A stretch of 64,000 bases of DNA from Paenirhodobacter hankyongi (GCF_003664585.1 NZ_RCHI01000003.1:247737-311736); one strand, 5' to 3'; numbered from the stretch's first letter, positions 41,663 to 50,896 are shown. A program made the numbers and translations. The notes: generated from the sequence alone by a model not told the origin.

Positions 41663-42705
41663 GCGCCCGTCCCGAGATCGTGCTGCGCGGGCGGCGCTGG
41701 TCGCTGCGGATCGGGCGGCGGGCGCTTGCGCTCAATGCGCTGCTGCTGGCGCTGATCGTGGCGGGGGCCTTCGTGGCGCTGACGCTCGGCCGCATTCCGC
41801 TCGGCCCGACCGAAATCTGGCAGGTGCTGAGCGGCGCACCGCCGTCGCGCGCGGTGGCGCATGTGCTGCTCGATATCCGGCTGCCGCGGCTGCTGGTCAC
41901 GCTCGGCGCCGGAGCGGCGCTTGGCGCCTCGGGCGCGGTGTTCCAGAGCGTGTTACGCAACCCCCTCGGCTCGCCCGACGTGATCGGTTTCACCGCCGGC
42001 GCGGCAACCGGGGCGCTTGTCTGGATCATCGGCCTCGGCGGCTCGGGCGCCACGGTCGCGCCCGCGGCGCTCGTGGGGGCGCTGCTGACCGGGACCACCG
42101 TCTATCTGCTGGCGCGCAAGGACGGGCGGGTCGGCGCCTATCGGCTGGTGCTGACCGGGATCGGTGTCGCCGCAGTGCTGAGCGCGCTGAACGCGCTGCT
42201 GCTGGTGCGTGGCGAGCTGGACGCGGCGATCTCGGCCAACCTGTGGCTTGCCGGCTCGGTCGAGGGGCGCAGCTGGGCCGATGTGCTGCCGCTTCTTGCC
42301 GGGCTTGCGCTGCTCGTGCCGGCGATGGTGCCGGGAATGCGGCCGCTTGCGCTGATGGCGATGGGGGACGATCTGGCCGGGCCGCTTGGTGTGCCGGTCG
42401 AGCGGGTACGGCGCTGGATGCTGCTGGCGGCGCTGTTGCTGGCAGCCCTTGCGACCAGTGCGGCCGGCCCGATCGCCTTCGTCGCACTGGCCGCGCCGCA
42501 GCTCGCCCGGCGGCTTGGCCGCTCGGTCGACCAGCCGCTGATCGGGGCGGCGCTGATGGGGGCGGCGCTGCTGCTGGCTGCCGACCTGACGACCCGCCTG
42601 CTGCCCTTCGGCGTGACCCTGCCGATCGGTCAGGTGACCGGGGTGATCGGCGGGCTCTATCTGATCTGGCTGCTCGCCCGCGGACGCAGGGCCGGACAGC
42701 CGTAA
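41659..42705 (+). CDS. fepG: FecCD-family siderophore permease 2
   Basis: A 348-residue permease of the same family. Signatures are LLDIRLPRLLVTLGAGAALGASGAVFQSVLRNPLGSPDVIGFTAGAATGAL near residues 70-120, LWLAGSVEGRSWADVLPLL near 195, AGPIAFVALAAPQLARRLG near 272-290 and LLPFGVTLPIGQVTGVIGGLYLIWLLARGRR at the end, where the ATPase coupling region lies. It pairs with the preceding permease. The start is GTG within a GTGA overlap, supporting coupled translation. FepD-FepG-FepC type systems import catecholate ferric siderophores. Confidence 0.94.
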   Translation: MSARPEIVLRGRRWSLRIGRRALALNALLLALIVAGAFVALTLGRIPLGPTEIWQVLSGAPPSRAVAHVLLDIRLPRLLVTLGAGAALGASGAVFQSVLRNPLGSPDVIGFTAGAATGALVWIIGLGGSGATVAPAALVGALLTGTTVYLLARKDGRVGAYRLVLTGIGVAAVLSALNALLLVRGELDAAISANLWLAGSVEGRSWADVLPLLAGLALLVPAMVPGMRPLALMAMGDDLAGPLGVPVERVRRWMLLAALLLAALATSAAGPIAFVALAAPQLARRLGRSVDQPLIGAALMGAALLLAADLTTRLLPFGVTLPIGQVTGVIGGLYLIWLLARGRRAGQP

Positions 42706-42720
42706 ACCCGACAAAATTAC

Positions 42721-42750
42721 TTGACATTACAGGGGCCCTGCCCTTGTCTA
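42721..42750 (+). promoter_or_regulatory. candidate internal promoter before the half-C/PCP/C gene
   Basis: TTGACA at 42721-42726 and TGTCTA at 42745-42750 with an 18-base spacer (or TTGTCT with 17). An inverted repeat CAGGG-G-CCCTG (42730-42740) sits in the spacer. It fills most of the 110-base gap after fepG, the longest gap in this operon. Confidence 0.4.
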
Positions 42751-42815
42751 CGCCCTGCCAGCTCCGGCCCGCGCCGCGCAAGCCTTGCCACTTTCCGCAC
42801 ATTGCAGGAGCGATG

Positions 42816-44921
42816 ATGACCGAGCACGGCCAGCCGCCCGAAAGCCTTACCCGCAGCCGCCCCGCCCGCCCCGAGGAGGCGCGGATCTGGCTTGCCGCGC
42901 AGCAAGGCGCCGACGACCTCGCCCCCGCGATCTGCACCGCGACCCTGCCGGTGCCGGGCTGCGAACCGGGGGCCGTCGTCGCGGCGCTGGTGCAGGGCGT
43001 GCTCGCCCGCCCCGAGCTGACCCGCCACTATCACTTCGACGCAAGCGGCGAGCTGCGGGTCGAGCTGACGCCGCGCGGGCCGGACCTGTGGCTGCGCGCC
43101 CTGCCCGCGGCGACCGAGGCCGGGTCGGCGATCGAGACGGTGGCGGCCACGCCCTGGGATCTGGCCACGGGCGCGCCGCTGCGCTTCGTGCTGGCGCTTG
43201 CACCCGAGGCCGCCCGGCTGGCGCTGATCCGCCACCCGATCGCCGCCGACCTGCCCGAAAGCGCGGCACTGCTGGCGGCCCTTGCGCCGCAGGCGCAGAC
43301 CGGCACCCCCTCCGATCCGGCCGACGCCATCGAGCGGATCATCCTGAGCGAGTTCCGCGCCGCGCTCGATGCGCCGCAGATGACCGCGACCTGCGACTTC
43401 TTCGATCTGGGCGGGCATTCGCTGGTGGCGACGCGAGTGATCGGCCGGCTTGCCGCCGAGCACGGCCTCACCCTGCGCTTCGCCGACATCTTCACCCATC
43501 CGACCGCCGCCGCGCTGGCCCCGCTCGCGCAGCGGGCGCCGCACACAGCCCCGGCACCGGTCGAGATCCGGCGCAGCGCCGACCCCGCCGGACGCGCGCC
43601 GCTCTCGCTTGCGCAGCAGTCGCTTTGGAAGATCCACGCCGCGCTTGGCTTCGGGCCGGCCTTCAACATCCCCTTCGTTCTGCGCTTCCTCGACCCGGTC
43701 GACGAGACGACCTTCGCCGCGTCCTTCCGCGACCTGCTCGAGCGCCATCCCGCCCTGCGCAGCCGCTTCGTGCCCGAGGGCGAGGCGATGGTGCAGGAGA
43801 CCGTGCCGATGGCCGAGGTTGACCGGCTCGACTGGTTCCGCCCCTCAGGCCCGGTCACTGAGGCCGCGCCGGTGCTGGCCACCGAGGCTACGCATGCCTT
43901 CGACCTGACCCGCGAGCTGCCGCTGCGGCTGCGCTTCCTGCGCACGGCCGAGGGACAGATGCTCTCCTTCCTCTTCCACCATGTCGTGCTCGACGAATGG
44001 TCGGTGAACCTGATGATGGACGAGCTTGCCTGCGCCTATGCCGCGCGGGCGGCGGGGCGGGCGCCGGACTGGGCCGCCTCCGCTGCGCCGTTCCACGCCT
44101 TTGCCCGCGCGCAGGCCCGCGCCGGCATCGACGCGCGCGCACTTGACCATTGGGTCACCGCGCTGCGCGACGCACCGCCGCCGCGCCCGATCCGCGCCCC
44201 GGATGCCCCGCCGCTGCCGCTGGCACAGCTGGGCTCGGCCGAGGGCGGCTGGTGCGAGATCGCCGTGCCGCCCGCAGTCTGCGAGGGGCTGCATGCGCTG
44301 GCCAAGACCTGTTCGGCCTCGCTGTTCAACACCGTCTATGCGGCGATTTCGGTGACGCTGCAGCGGCTTGCCGGGCTCGAGGCGCTGACCGTCGGCACCT
44401 CGGCCTCGGGCCGCACCGACCCGGCCTATTTCGACACCATCGGCTATTTCACCACGGTGACCGCGCATTGCCTGCGCGCGCCGGGCCATCTGAGCCCGCG
44501 CGCGCTGATCACCGAGGTCCGCGATCGGATCAACGCCTCGCTGCCGCACAGCGAGATCCCCATCGATCTGGTCGAGGCAGCGCTGTCGGGCGGCACCGCG
44601 CCCCTTGATGCGCATATGTTCGAGGTGTTCATCCAGATCCACGCGCAGAACAAGCTGAACGGCACGCTCGCCGGGCCGCAGGGCCCGATCCGCTTCCGTC
44701 AGGTCGATCCCGACAAGGCCGAGTCGGTGCTTGGCCTGCAGTTCGAGGTGGTCGAGGACGTGATCGAGGGCGCGCGCGGGCTGCGGGTGATGATGAGCTA
44801 TCGCCACGCCCATTACAGCGCCGACGACGTCGCCGCGCTGGTTGCGGCAGTCGGGCGCAGCCTTGCCGCCTTCGCCGCCCCGGGCGCCGCCGACCGGCCG
44901 TTCGACGCGCTCTTGCCCTGA
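42816..44921 (+). CDS. VibF-like NRPS, C-terminal half (half-C, PCP, C)
   Basis: A 701-residue protein. Residues 1-165 look like the front half of a condensation domain whose catalytic HHxxxDG is replaced by RHPIAADLPES, so it cannot be active. Residues about 170-245 are a carrier domain with an intact pantetheine serine (FFDLGGHSLVATRV, S202). Residues about 265-695 are a condensation domain with HHVVLDEW (H388, H389, D393) and the later ASGRTDPAYFDTIGYFTTVT and PLDAHMFEVF blocks. This corresponds to the C1-PCP-C2 end of VibF. It would hold the oxazolinyl acyl chain and transfer it to the polyamine acceptor. The second of two ATGs has AGGAG at the right spacing. Confidence 0.88.
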   Translation: MTEHGQPPESLTRSRPARPEEARIWLAAQQGADDLAPAICTATLPVPGCEPGAVVAALVQGVLARPELTRHYHFDASGELRVELTPRGPDLWLRALPAATEAGSAIETVAATPWDLATGAPLRFVLALAPEAARLALIRHPIAADLPESAALLAALAPQAQTGTPSDPADAIERIILSEFRAALDAPQMTATCDFFDLGGHSLVATRVIGRLAAEHGLTLRFADIFTHPTAAALAPLAQRAPHTAPAPVEIRRSADPAGRAPLSLAQQSLWKIHAALGFGPAFNIPFVLRFLDPVDETTFAASFRDLLERHPALRSRFVPEGEAMVQETVPMAEVDRLDWFRPSGPVTEAAPVLATEATHAFDLTRELPLRLRFLRTAEGQMLSFLFHHVVLDEWSVNLMMDELACAYAARAAGRAPDWAASAAPFHAFARAQARAGIDARALDHWVTALRDAPPPRPIRAPDAPPLPLAQLGSAEGGWCEIAVPPAVCEGLHALAKTCSASLFNTVYAAISVTLQRLAGLEALTVGTSASGRTDPAYFDTIGYFTTVTAHCLRAPGHLSPRALITEVRDRINASLPHSEIPIDLVEAALSGGTAPLDAHMFEVFIQIHAQNKLNGTLAGPQGPIRFRQVDPDKAESVLGLQFEVVEDVIEGARGLRVMMSYRHAHYSADDVAALVAAVGRSLAAFAAPGAADRPFDALLP

Positions 44922-44958
44922 CCCCGCCCGCCCGCGATCCGCCAGCCAGAGGTTTTCG

Positions 44959-45780
44959 ATGATCCTTCCGTTCCCGGCCCCCCGCCCAGCTCCTCGCCCG
45001 GCCTCCGCCCCCCGCCTGCGGGCCGAGGGGCTGACCCTTGGCTATGCCGGGCGGCCGATCTGCAACGAGGTGACGCTCGCCATTCCCGAGGGCCGCTTCA
45101 CCGTGATCCTCGGGCCGAACGGTTGCGGCAAGTCGACGCTGCTGCGCGGGCTGTGCAACCTTCTGCCGCCGCGGGCGGGCAAGGTGACGCTTGACGGGCA
45201 GGACATCGCACGGCTGCCCGCGCGCCGGCTTGCGCGGGCGGTCGGGCTGTTGCCACAAAGCGCGCAGGCCCCCTCCGGCATCACCGTCGCCGATCTGGTG
45301 GCGCGGGGGCGCTACCCGCATCAGGGCGCGTTCCGGCAATGGAGCCCCGAGGACGCCCGCATCGTCGCCGAGGCGATGGCCGCGACCGGCGTCACCGCAC
45401 TTGCCGAGCGCGAGGTCGAGGCGCTCTCGGGCGGGCAGCGCCAGCGGGTCTGGATCGCGCTGGTGCTGGCGCAGGAAACCCCGATCGTGCTGCTGGACGA
45501 ACCGACGACCTTCCTCGACATCGCGCATCAGCTCGAGGTGCTGGGCCTGTTGCAGCGGCTGAACCGCGAGCGCGGGCGGACCGTCGTCGCGGTGCTCCAT
45601 GACCTCAATCAGGCCTGCCGCTATGCCGACCATCTGGTGGTGATGGCGGGCGGCGCGGTGGTGGCCGAGGGCGCGCCCGCCGCGCTGATGACGCCCGAGC
45701 TGCTGCGCCGGGTCTTCGGGCTCGATGCGATCCTGCTCGAGGACCCTATCAGCCACACCCCGCTGATCGTGGCGCGCTGA
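44959..45780 (+). CDS. fepC: FepC-type siderophore ABC transporter ATPase
   Basis: A 273-residue ATPase with Walker A ILGPNGCGKSTLLRGL near residue 51, Q-loop LLPQSAQAPSGITVADLVARGRYPHQGAFRQWSPEDARIV near 97-136, signature VEALSGGQRQRVWIALVLAQ near 154, Walker B IVLLDEPTTFLDIAHQ near 176 and the H-loop VVAVLHDLNQACRYADH near 210. The RGRYPHQ block is characteristic of iron-siderophore ATPases. It completes the importer with the binding protein and two permeases located upstream of the half-C/PCP/C gene. A proline-rich 39-residue upstream extension was excluded. The stop lies in a palindrome shared with the convergent exporter-like gene. Confidence 0.95.
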   Translation: MILPFPAPRPAPRPASAPRLRAEGLTLGYAGRPICNEVTLAIPEGRFTVILGPNGCGKSTLLRGLCNLLPPRAGKVTLDGQDIARLPARRLARAVGLLPQSAQAPSGITVADLVARGRYPHQGAFRQWSPEDARIVAEAMAATGVTALAEREVEALSGGQRQRVWIALVLAQETPIVLLDEPTTFLDIAHQLEVLGLLQRLNRERGRTVVAVLHDLNQACRYADHLVVMAGGAVVAEGAPAALMTPELLRRVFGLDAILLEDPISHTPLIVAR

Positions 45781-45792
45781 TCAGCGCGCCAC
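45769..45792. repeat. perfect 24-bp palindrome joining two convergent stop codons
   Basis: The half GTGGCGCGCTGA is followed immediately by its exact reverse complement. It comprises the last three codons (Val-Ala-Arg) plus stop of both fepC and the convergent ABC half-transporter gene, so both proteins end VAR with identical codons. Confidence 0.85.
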
Positions 45793-47583
45793 CGTCCAGT
45801 GCTTGACCGCGCCCTGCGCCGCCCACATCCGGGCATAGCGCCCGCCCGCTGCCAGCAGCGCCTCGTGCCGGCCCGCTTGCGCGAGCGCACCGTCCTCGAT
45901 CACCAGGATCTGGTCCGCGCCGACGATCGTCGAGAGCCGGTGCGCGATCACGATCACCGTCTTGCGCGCCACCAGCGCATCGAGCGCGCGCTGCACCGCC
46001 AGCTCGCTTTCGGTGTCGAGCGCCGCCGTCGGTTCGTCGAGCACCACGATCGGCGCGTCCTTGAGCAGCGCCCGCGCGATCGAGATCCGCTGCCGCTCGC
46101 CGCCCGAAAGCCGGCCGCCGATCTCGCCCAGCGGGGTCTGCCAGCCCTGCGGCAGCCGCTCGATGAAGCCAAGGCACTGCGCCGCCTGCGCCGCAGCGCG
46201 CACCTCGGCCTCGGTCGCCTCGGGCCGGCCCATGCGGATATTCGCCTCGACCGTGTCGTTGAACAGATAGACGTCCTGGAACACCACCGAGACCAGACTG
46301 TTGAGCCGCTCGGCCGGGATCTGGCGCAGGTCCACGCCGCCGATCGTCACGGCGCCCTGCTGCGGGTCGAAATGGCGCAGCAGCAACCGCGTCAGCGTGG
46401 TCTTGCCGCAGCCCGAGGGGCCGACCAGCGCGGTGAGCGAGCGCTCGGGCAGAACGGCGCTGAACGCGCGGATCGTCGGCACCTCGGCCTGCGCATAGCT
46501 GAAGCTCACATCGTCGAAGCGGATGTCATGGGTTCGCGGCATCACCTCGGGCGCGCGCTGCGACAGCGGCCGGATCGCCAGCAGCGCCCCGATGCGCTCC
46601 AGCGCCGCCTCCATCACCTCGAGCATCGCGGTGTAGAGGATGAAGGTCGAGAGCGGCTCGGACAGGCGCACAACGATCACGAAAACCGCGCCCAGTGCCG
46701 CGGGGTGCAGCTCGCCCTGCACCACCAGCCAGACCCCAACGCCCAGCACCGCAACCAGACCCAGCTCGACCACGCTTGCGACGATGATATTGGGCTTTGC
46801 CCCCTTGCGATGGCCGAAGACCTGGATCGCCTCGAGCTTGCGGAAGGTCTGCGACAGGCGTTCGGCCTTCTCGCCGGCCCGCCCTGCCGCGCGCAGGATC
46901 GCAAGGCCCTGGGTGTATTCCAGCACATCGGCGCTCGCTTCCTGATGCGCCGCGCCAAGGATGCGCTTGCCGCGCCCGAGCGCCGGGCGGCGCCAGCGAT
47001 AAAGCGGCACGATCGCCGGGAAGATCAGCAGCAGCAAAAGCCCCAGCCGCCAGTCGAAGAGCACGATCCCGAGCGCCGCGCACAACGGCGTCACGATCGC
47101 GGTGAAGACGAGGTTCAGCACTGTCAGCGCATAGAGCAGGTTCTCGTCGACATTGCCGAGCACCATCGCATTGAGCTCGCCGGCCCGCTTGTCCTGCAGT
47201 TGTTCAAGCGGGATCTCGCGCAGCTTGGCCCCCAGCCGGCCGCGCAGCCGCCAGGTCGCGCGCACCATCCGCCCGTCGAAATCGAAGCCCTGCGCCCACC
47301 AGCGCAACGCCGAAGCGGCGGCCATCAGCGCCGCCATCGCCGCGAACCAGAGCAGCGCGCGGCGGATCTCGCCGACCGCCGCCGCGGTAAAGAGCGGCGC
47401 GATCGCGGCCAGGCCAAAGCCCTGCAGCGCCGCCGCGGCGATCAGCCCGGCCAGGGTCCGGCGCAGCCCCGGCGCATCCTCGGGGCCGACGCTTTCGGCC
47501 AGCTGCCGGAAGGTGGTGGCAAAGGAAGTCGCACCGCGGCGCGCCGGACGGTCCGCCCGAGGCTCTTTCGCAAGGGTCTGCAT
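45781..47583 (-). CDS. ABC half-transporter, IrtB/YbtQ-like (membrane plus ATPase)
   Basis: A 600-residue fused membrane-ATPase protein. The transmembrane part (residues about 40-320) has six helices and EIPLEQLQDKRAGELNAMVLGNVDENL. The ATPase has Walker A ALVGPSGCGKTTLTRLLLRHF near 385, VFQDVYLFNDTVEANIRMGRP near 432, signature GGRLSGGERQRISIARALLKDAPIVVLDEPTAALDTESE near 488-526, and the H-loop VIVIAHRLSTI. It pairs with the upstream half-transporter; stop and start overlap (TGATG), as in irtAB and ybtPQ pairs. Those known pairs handle siderophores at the inner membrane. Import and export cannot be told apart from sequence. Confidence 0.9.
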   Translation of the reverse strand: MQTLAKEPRADRPARRGATSFATTFRQLAESVGPEDAPGLRRTLAGLIAAAALQGFGLAAIAPLFTAAAVGEIRRALLWFAAMAALMAAASALRWWAQGFDFDGRMVRATWRLRGRLGAKLREIPLEQLQDKRAGELNAMVLGNVDENLLYALTVLNLVFTAIVTPLCAALGIVLFDWRLGLLLLLIFPAIVPLYRWRRPALGRGKRILGAAHQEASADVLEYTQGLAILRAAGRAGEKAERLSQTFRKLEAIQVFGHRKGAKPNIIVASVVELGLVAVLGVGVWLVVQGELHPAALGAVFVIVVRLSEPLSTFILYTAMLEVMEAALERIGALLAIRPLSQRAPEVMPRTHDIRFDDVSFSYAQAEVPTIRAFSAVLPERSLTALVGPSGCGKTTLTRLLLRHFDPQQGAVTIGGVDLRQIPAERLNSLVSVVFQDVYLFNDTVEANIRMGRPEATEAEVRAAAQAAQCLGFIERLPQGWQTPLGEIGGRLSGGERQRISIARALLKDAPIVVLDEPTAALDTESELAVQRALDALVARKTVIVIAHRLSTIVGADQILVIEDGALAQAGRHEALLAAGGRYARMWAAQGAVKHWTVAR

Positions 47584-49454
47584 CACGCCACCTCCTCATT
47601 CGGCACCGCCGCCGGGGACCGCGCCCCGCCCAGCGACCAGTTCTGCGCCGTCTCGTAATTGTTCCATAACCGGGCATAGAGCCCGCCCTGCGCGACCAGC
47701 TCGGCGTGCCGGCCACGCTCGGCGATCCGGCCGCGGTCGAAGACGAGGATCTGATCGGCGTCGCGGATCGTCGCCAGCCGGTGCGCCACCATGATCACCG
47801 TGCGCCCGCGCATCAGCGCCGAAAGCGCAGCGATCAGCTCGGCCTCGTTTTCCGGATCGGCGAAGGCCGTGGCCTCGTCGAGCACCAGGATCGGCCGGTT
47901 CTGCAGCAGCGCGCGGGCAATGGCGATGCGCTGGCGCTGGCCGCCCGAGAGGAAGACGCCGCGCTCGCCCACCGGCGTGTCATAGCCCTGCGGCAGCGCC
48001 TCGATGAAGCCATGCGCCTGCGCAGCACGGGCGGCGGCGATCACCTCGGCCTCGCTCGCCCCCGGCCGACCGATGCGAATGTTCGCCGCGATCGTGTCGG
48101 CAAAGAGGAAGCTTTCCTGGAACACAAAGGCGACCTGCTGCAGCAGTGCGTCGGTGCTCATGGCGCGGATGTCGGTGCCGCCAAGGGCGATACGCCCGGC
48201 GTCGACATCCCAGAACCGCGGGATCAGCCGCGCGACGGTGGTCTTGCCCGCTCCCGAGGGGCCGACGAGCGCGGTCACGCTGCCGCGCGCCACCTCGAAG
48301 CTGATCTCGTGCAGCGCCGGGGCGAGGTCGGGACCATAGGAGAAGGTCACGCCCTCGAAGCTCAGCGCCGGCGCGGCCGGATCGGCCGCCGGCGCCCCGC
48401 CCTGGCCCGCGTCCAGCTCGGGTGCCGCCATCACCTCCTCGATCCGGGCGACGCTCAGCGCCACCTTCTCGATCATGTGGCGCAGCATCATCATCGGCAT
48501 CATCGATTCCGCCATGCCGGTGCACAGCAGAAGCACACCGAGCCAGCGCGCCGGCGCCAGATCGCCAAGTGCGGTCAGCCACAGCCCCGCCCCCAGCACC
48601 AGCGTCAGCGTCGGCATCGGGCTGAGTACCAGCCACGAGAAACGCGCCGGAAACCCCGCGGCGCGATACCAGTCGAGCATCACCGCCAGATAGCCGTCGA
48701 GCGCCGCCTGATACCGGCCGAAGCTCATCTTGCCGCTGTCGAAGTTGCGCACCACCGGCATCGCCTGCACATATTCGACGACGGCCGCACTGACCTTCTC
48801 GCGCGCGGCGTTATAGGCGCGCACCATGTCGCGCCGGCGCCGCTGCGCCCGGGTCAGGATGCCATAGCCAAGCGCCAGCACTGCCAGCGCCACCAGCGCC
48901 AGCCGCAGATCCAGCGCGACCAGCAGCACCAGCGTCACCACCGGCGTCACATAGGCGCGCGCATAGAGCGGCGTGCTGTCAGCGACGAAGACATGCAGCG
49001 CCTTCACGTCGTCATGGATCACCTTCGCGAGCGCCCCGGCGCCCTGCGTCTCAACATAGCCCAGCGACACCCGCGCCAGCCGCCCGGCCAGCCCCTCGCG
49101 CAGGATCCGCTCAAGCCGGAAGGCCGCGTAATGCGCCTGATTGAAGGCACCAAGCCGCGCGACATAGGCGCCGACGGTGCATAGCGCCACGCCCGCGAAC
49201 CACGGCCAAGGCACCTGATCCGGAGCCTCGAGCAGGCGCTGCACCACCCCCATCAGCAGCACCATCACCGCCAGCCCGAACAGCGCCGACCCCGCCGAGA
49301 TCGCCATGGCGAACCGGATCTGGCCCTGCACCGGCTTCAGGATCCGCCACGGCGAGGCCCGCCGGCGCCGGGTCGCGGCATCGGTCCGGGGGTCGTCGTT
49401 CTGCGGGGGGATGGCCGCGTGCCCTTGCGGCACGGATTGCCCGGTGGTCGCCAT
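47583..49454 (-). CDS. ABC half-transporter, IrtA/YbtP-like (membrane plus ATPase)
   Basis: A 623-residue fused membrane-ATPase protein without an N-terminal siderophore-interacting (FAD) domain, unlike IrtA. The membrane part has VSLGYVETQGAGALAKVIHDDVKALHVFVADSTPLYARAYVTPV near 115-160. The ATPase has Walker A ALVGPSGAGKTTVARLIPRFWD near 410, VFQESFLFADTIAANIRIGRPGASE near 450, signature GVFLSGGQRQRIAIARALLQNRPILVLDEATAFADPENE and the H-loop IMVAHRLATIRDAD. The AFADPENE form of the D-loop is typical of siderophore-linked pairs. The ATG at 49454 has GAGAAGG upstream. It is the first gene of a two-gene leftward operon; 49455-49660 holds only GC-rich spacer. Confidence 0.9.
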   Translation of the reverse strand: MATTGQSVPQGHAAIPPQNDDPRTDAATRRRRASPWRILKPVQGQIRFAMAISAGSALFGLAVMVLLMGVVQRLLEAPDQVPWPWFAGVALCTVGAYVARLGAFNQAHYAAFRLERILREGLAGRLARVSLGYVETQGAGALAKVIHDDVKALHVFVADSTPLYARAYVTPVVTLVLLVALDLRLALVALAVLALGYGILTRAQRRRRDMVRAYNAAREKVSAAVVEYVQAMPVVRNFDSGKMSFGRYQAALDGYLAVMLDWYRAAGFPARFSWLVLSPMPTLTLVLGAGLWLTALGDLAPARWLGVLLLCTGMAESMMPMMMLRHMIEKVALSVARIEEVMAAPELDAGQGGAPAADPAAPALSFEGVTFSYGPDLAPALHEISFEVARGSVTALVGPSGAGKTTVARLIPRFWDVDAGRIALGGTDIRAMSTDALLQQVAFVFQESFLFADTIAANIRIGRPGASEAEVIAAARAAQAHGFIEALPQGYDTPVGERGVFLSGGQRQRIAIARALLQNRPILVLDEATAFADPENEAELIAALSALMRGRTVIMVAHRLATIRDADQILVFDRGRIAERGRHAELVAQGGLYARLWNNYETAQNWSLGGARSPAAVPNEEVA

Positions 49455-49660
49455 GTGCTTGCCTTCTCGTCTGTCGTGCAGTCGGTTGGCTGAGCCGGCG
49501 GGCCGGGGCCCGGGCATGGCTGGTGTCGGCGCGCACAATGACCGCGGCCCGCGCCGATGGCAAGGGCTTAGCCCCGGCCTGTGTCGGGCCCGCGGGCCCG
49601 GAAGGCAACCGGCCCGCGGGATCTCCCGCACGGGCCGATCGCCGTTTCCGGACCTGCGCC

Positions 49661-50896
49661 CTAGTGATCGAGGCCCGAGCCGCCGACGGCGACAAGGGTG
49701 AAGGGCAGCCCCTCGACCGGGATCGTGCGCCGCTCGGCGAAGGTCGCGGCATCAAGCACCCGCACGAGGCCCGCCTGCGGATCGCTTACCGCGATCGCAT
49801 CGCCCATCACCGCCAGCCGCGGCCGCGGGGCGCGCCAGTGGCCATCCTTGCTGTAGGGCCCGGTGATCCGCGCCGAGCGGGTCAGCGCGCCGCTGAGCAG
49901 ATCGAGCGCATGGATCCGGCCATCCTCGGTGAAGACATAGGCGGTCGTGGCGCGGGCCGGATCGAGCGCGAAATCGACGCGGCGCACGGGCAGATCGACG
50001 ATGTGGAACGGCGTCTCGGCCCCGATGTCGATGATCGCGACGCGGCTGTCGCCGTAATTTCCAAGGAACACCTGCAGCGCCTTGCCGCCAAGCAGGGTGC
50101 TGACCTGCCCCGCGGGCAGATCCGTGCCATAGGGCAGCAGCGTCAGCTTTGGCGCTCCCCCGGGCTGCGGCGTGGCAAGCAGCACCCCTTCGGCGCAGCC
50201 GAAGGCGACAACGCCCGCCGAGGCGGCCTCGCCATGCAGGCCGGTGCAGACCGCAGGCACGCCCACCCGCGCGCCGGCCCGGTCGAGCACCGAAAGTCCG
50301 AAGCGCGGCGGCAGCTCGCCCGCCGGCGTCGCCGCGGCCAGATCGGGCTCGGCCATCAGCATGTAATCCCCCATCGGCACTGCGACGCCATGCACCGGCG
50401 CGCTGGCGCGAACGGTCTCGTGACCGGTGTCGCCCGCCAGAAGCGCCGTCTCATGATAGATCTGCGCCGCACCGTCGCGGTCAAAGAACTGCACCATCTC
50501 GTCGCCATGCGGAACGGTATGCACCGGGCGCCCGCCGGCAAGCTCGACCGGCAGCAGCCGCGGCGCACCAAGCTTCAGATCGGCGTGGTCGCCGTGATCA
50601 GAGCGCCGCAGCCCGCTGTCGAGAACCTGCACCATGTCATGGTCCATCTGCACCGCGAAGAGCGTCGCACCGCTGTCGCTTGCGGTCAGATGGGTGACAT
50701 AGCCCGCGGTCGGGAACACGCCCAGCACCTCGCCCGCGATGGGGTCGAGCGCGGTCACCCGCCCCGCCGCCTGATCGGTCACGAAAAGGCGCCAGGCCTC
50801 GCGGGTCTCGTCGGCGGCCTGCGCGGGCAGCGCCAGCAGCGCCAGCGCGGCCGACATCCGGAGCACAGGCCGAAGGGAAAGGGAACGAAGGGTCAT
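49661..50896 (-). CDS. aztD: AztD-like periplasmic zinc metallochaperone (beta-propeller)
   Basis: A 411-residue protein with a signal peptide (LALLALPAQAAD) and repeated beta-propeller blades such as RLFVTDQAAGRVTALDPIAGEVLGVFP and VDFALDPARATTAYVFTEDGRIHALDLLSG. A histidine/aspartate-rich segment SDHGDHADLKLGAPRLLPV near residue 100 matches the zinc site region of AztD, and further His-containing loops (HTVPHGDEMVQFFDRDG, HGVAVPMGDY) line the same face. AztD passes zinc to the AztC binding protein of the AztABC importer. No aztABC genes are in this window, so the importer must be elsewhere or another partner is used. It is the last gene of the Zur-box operon. Confidence 0.85.
   Translation of the reverse strand: MTLRSLSLRPVLRMSAALALLALPAQAADETREAWRLFVTDQAAGRVTALDPIAGEVLGVFPTAGYVTHLTASDSGATLFAVQMDHDMVQVLDSGLRRSDHGDHADLKLGAPRLLPVELAGGRPVHTVPHGDEMVQFFDRDGAAQIYHETALLAGDTGHETVRASAPVHGVAVPMGDYMLMAEPDLAAATPAGELPPRFGLSVLDRAGARVGVPAVCTGLHGEAASAGVVAFGCAEGVLLATPQPGGAPKLTLLPYGTDLPAGQVSTLLGGKALQVFLGNYGDSRVAIIDIGAETPFHIVDLPVRRVDFALDPARATTAYVFTEDGRIHALDLLSGALTRSARITGPYSKDGHWRAPRPRLAVMGDAIAVSDPQAGLVRVLDAATFAERRTIPVEGLPFTLVAVGGSGLDH

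Noticed and set aside
40652..42705. Importer as a B12 (BtuCD-type) system
   Set aside because: FecCD permeases also serve B12, but the genes are embedded in a catecholate siderophore operon with a siderophore-type ATPase, and no riboswitch precedes them.
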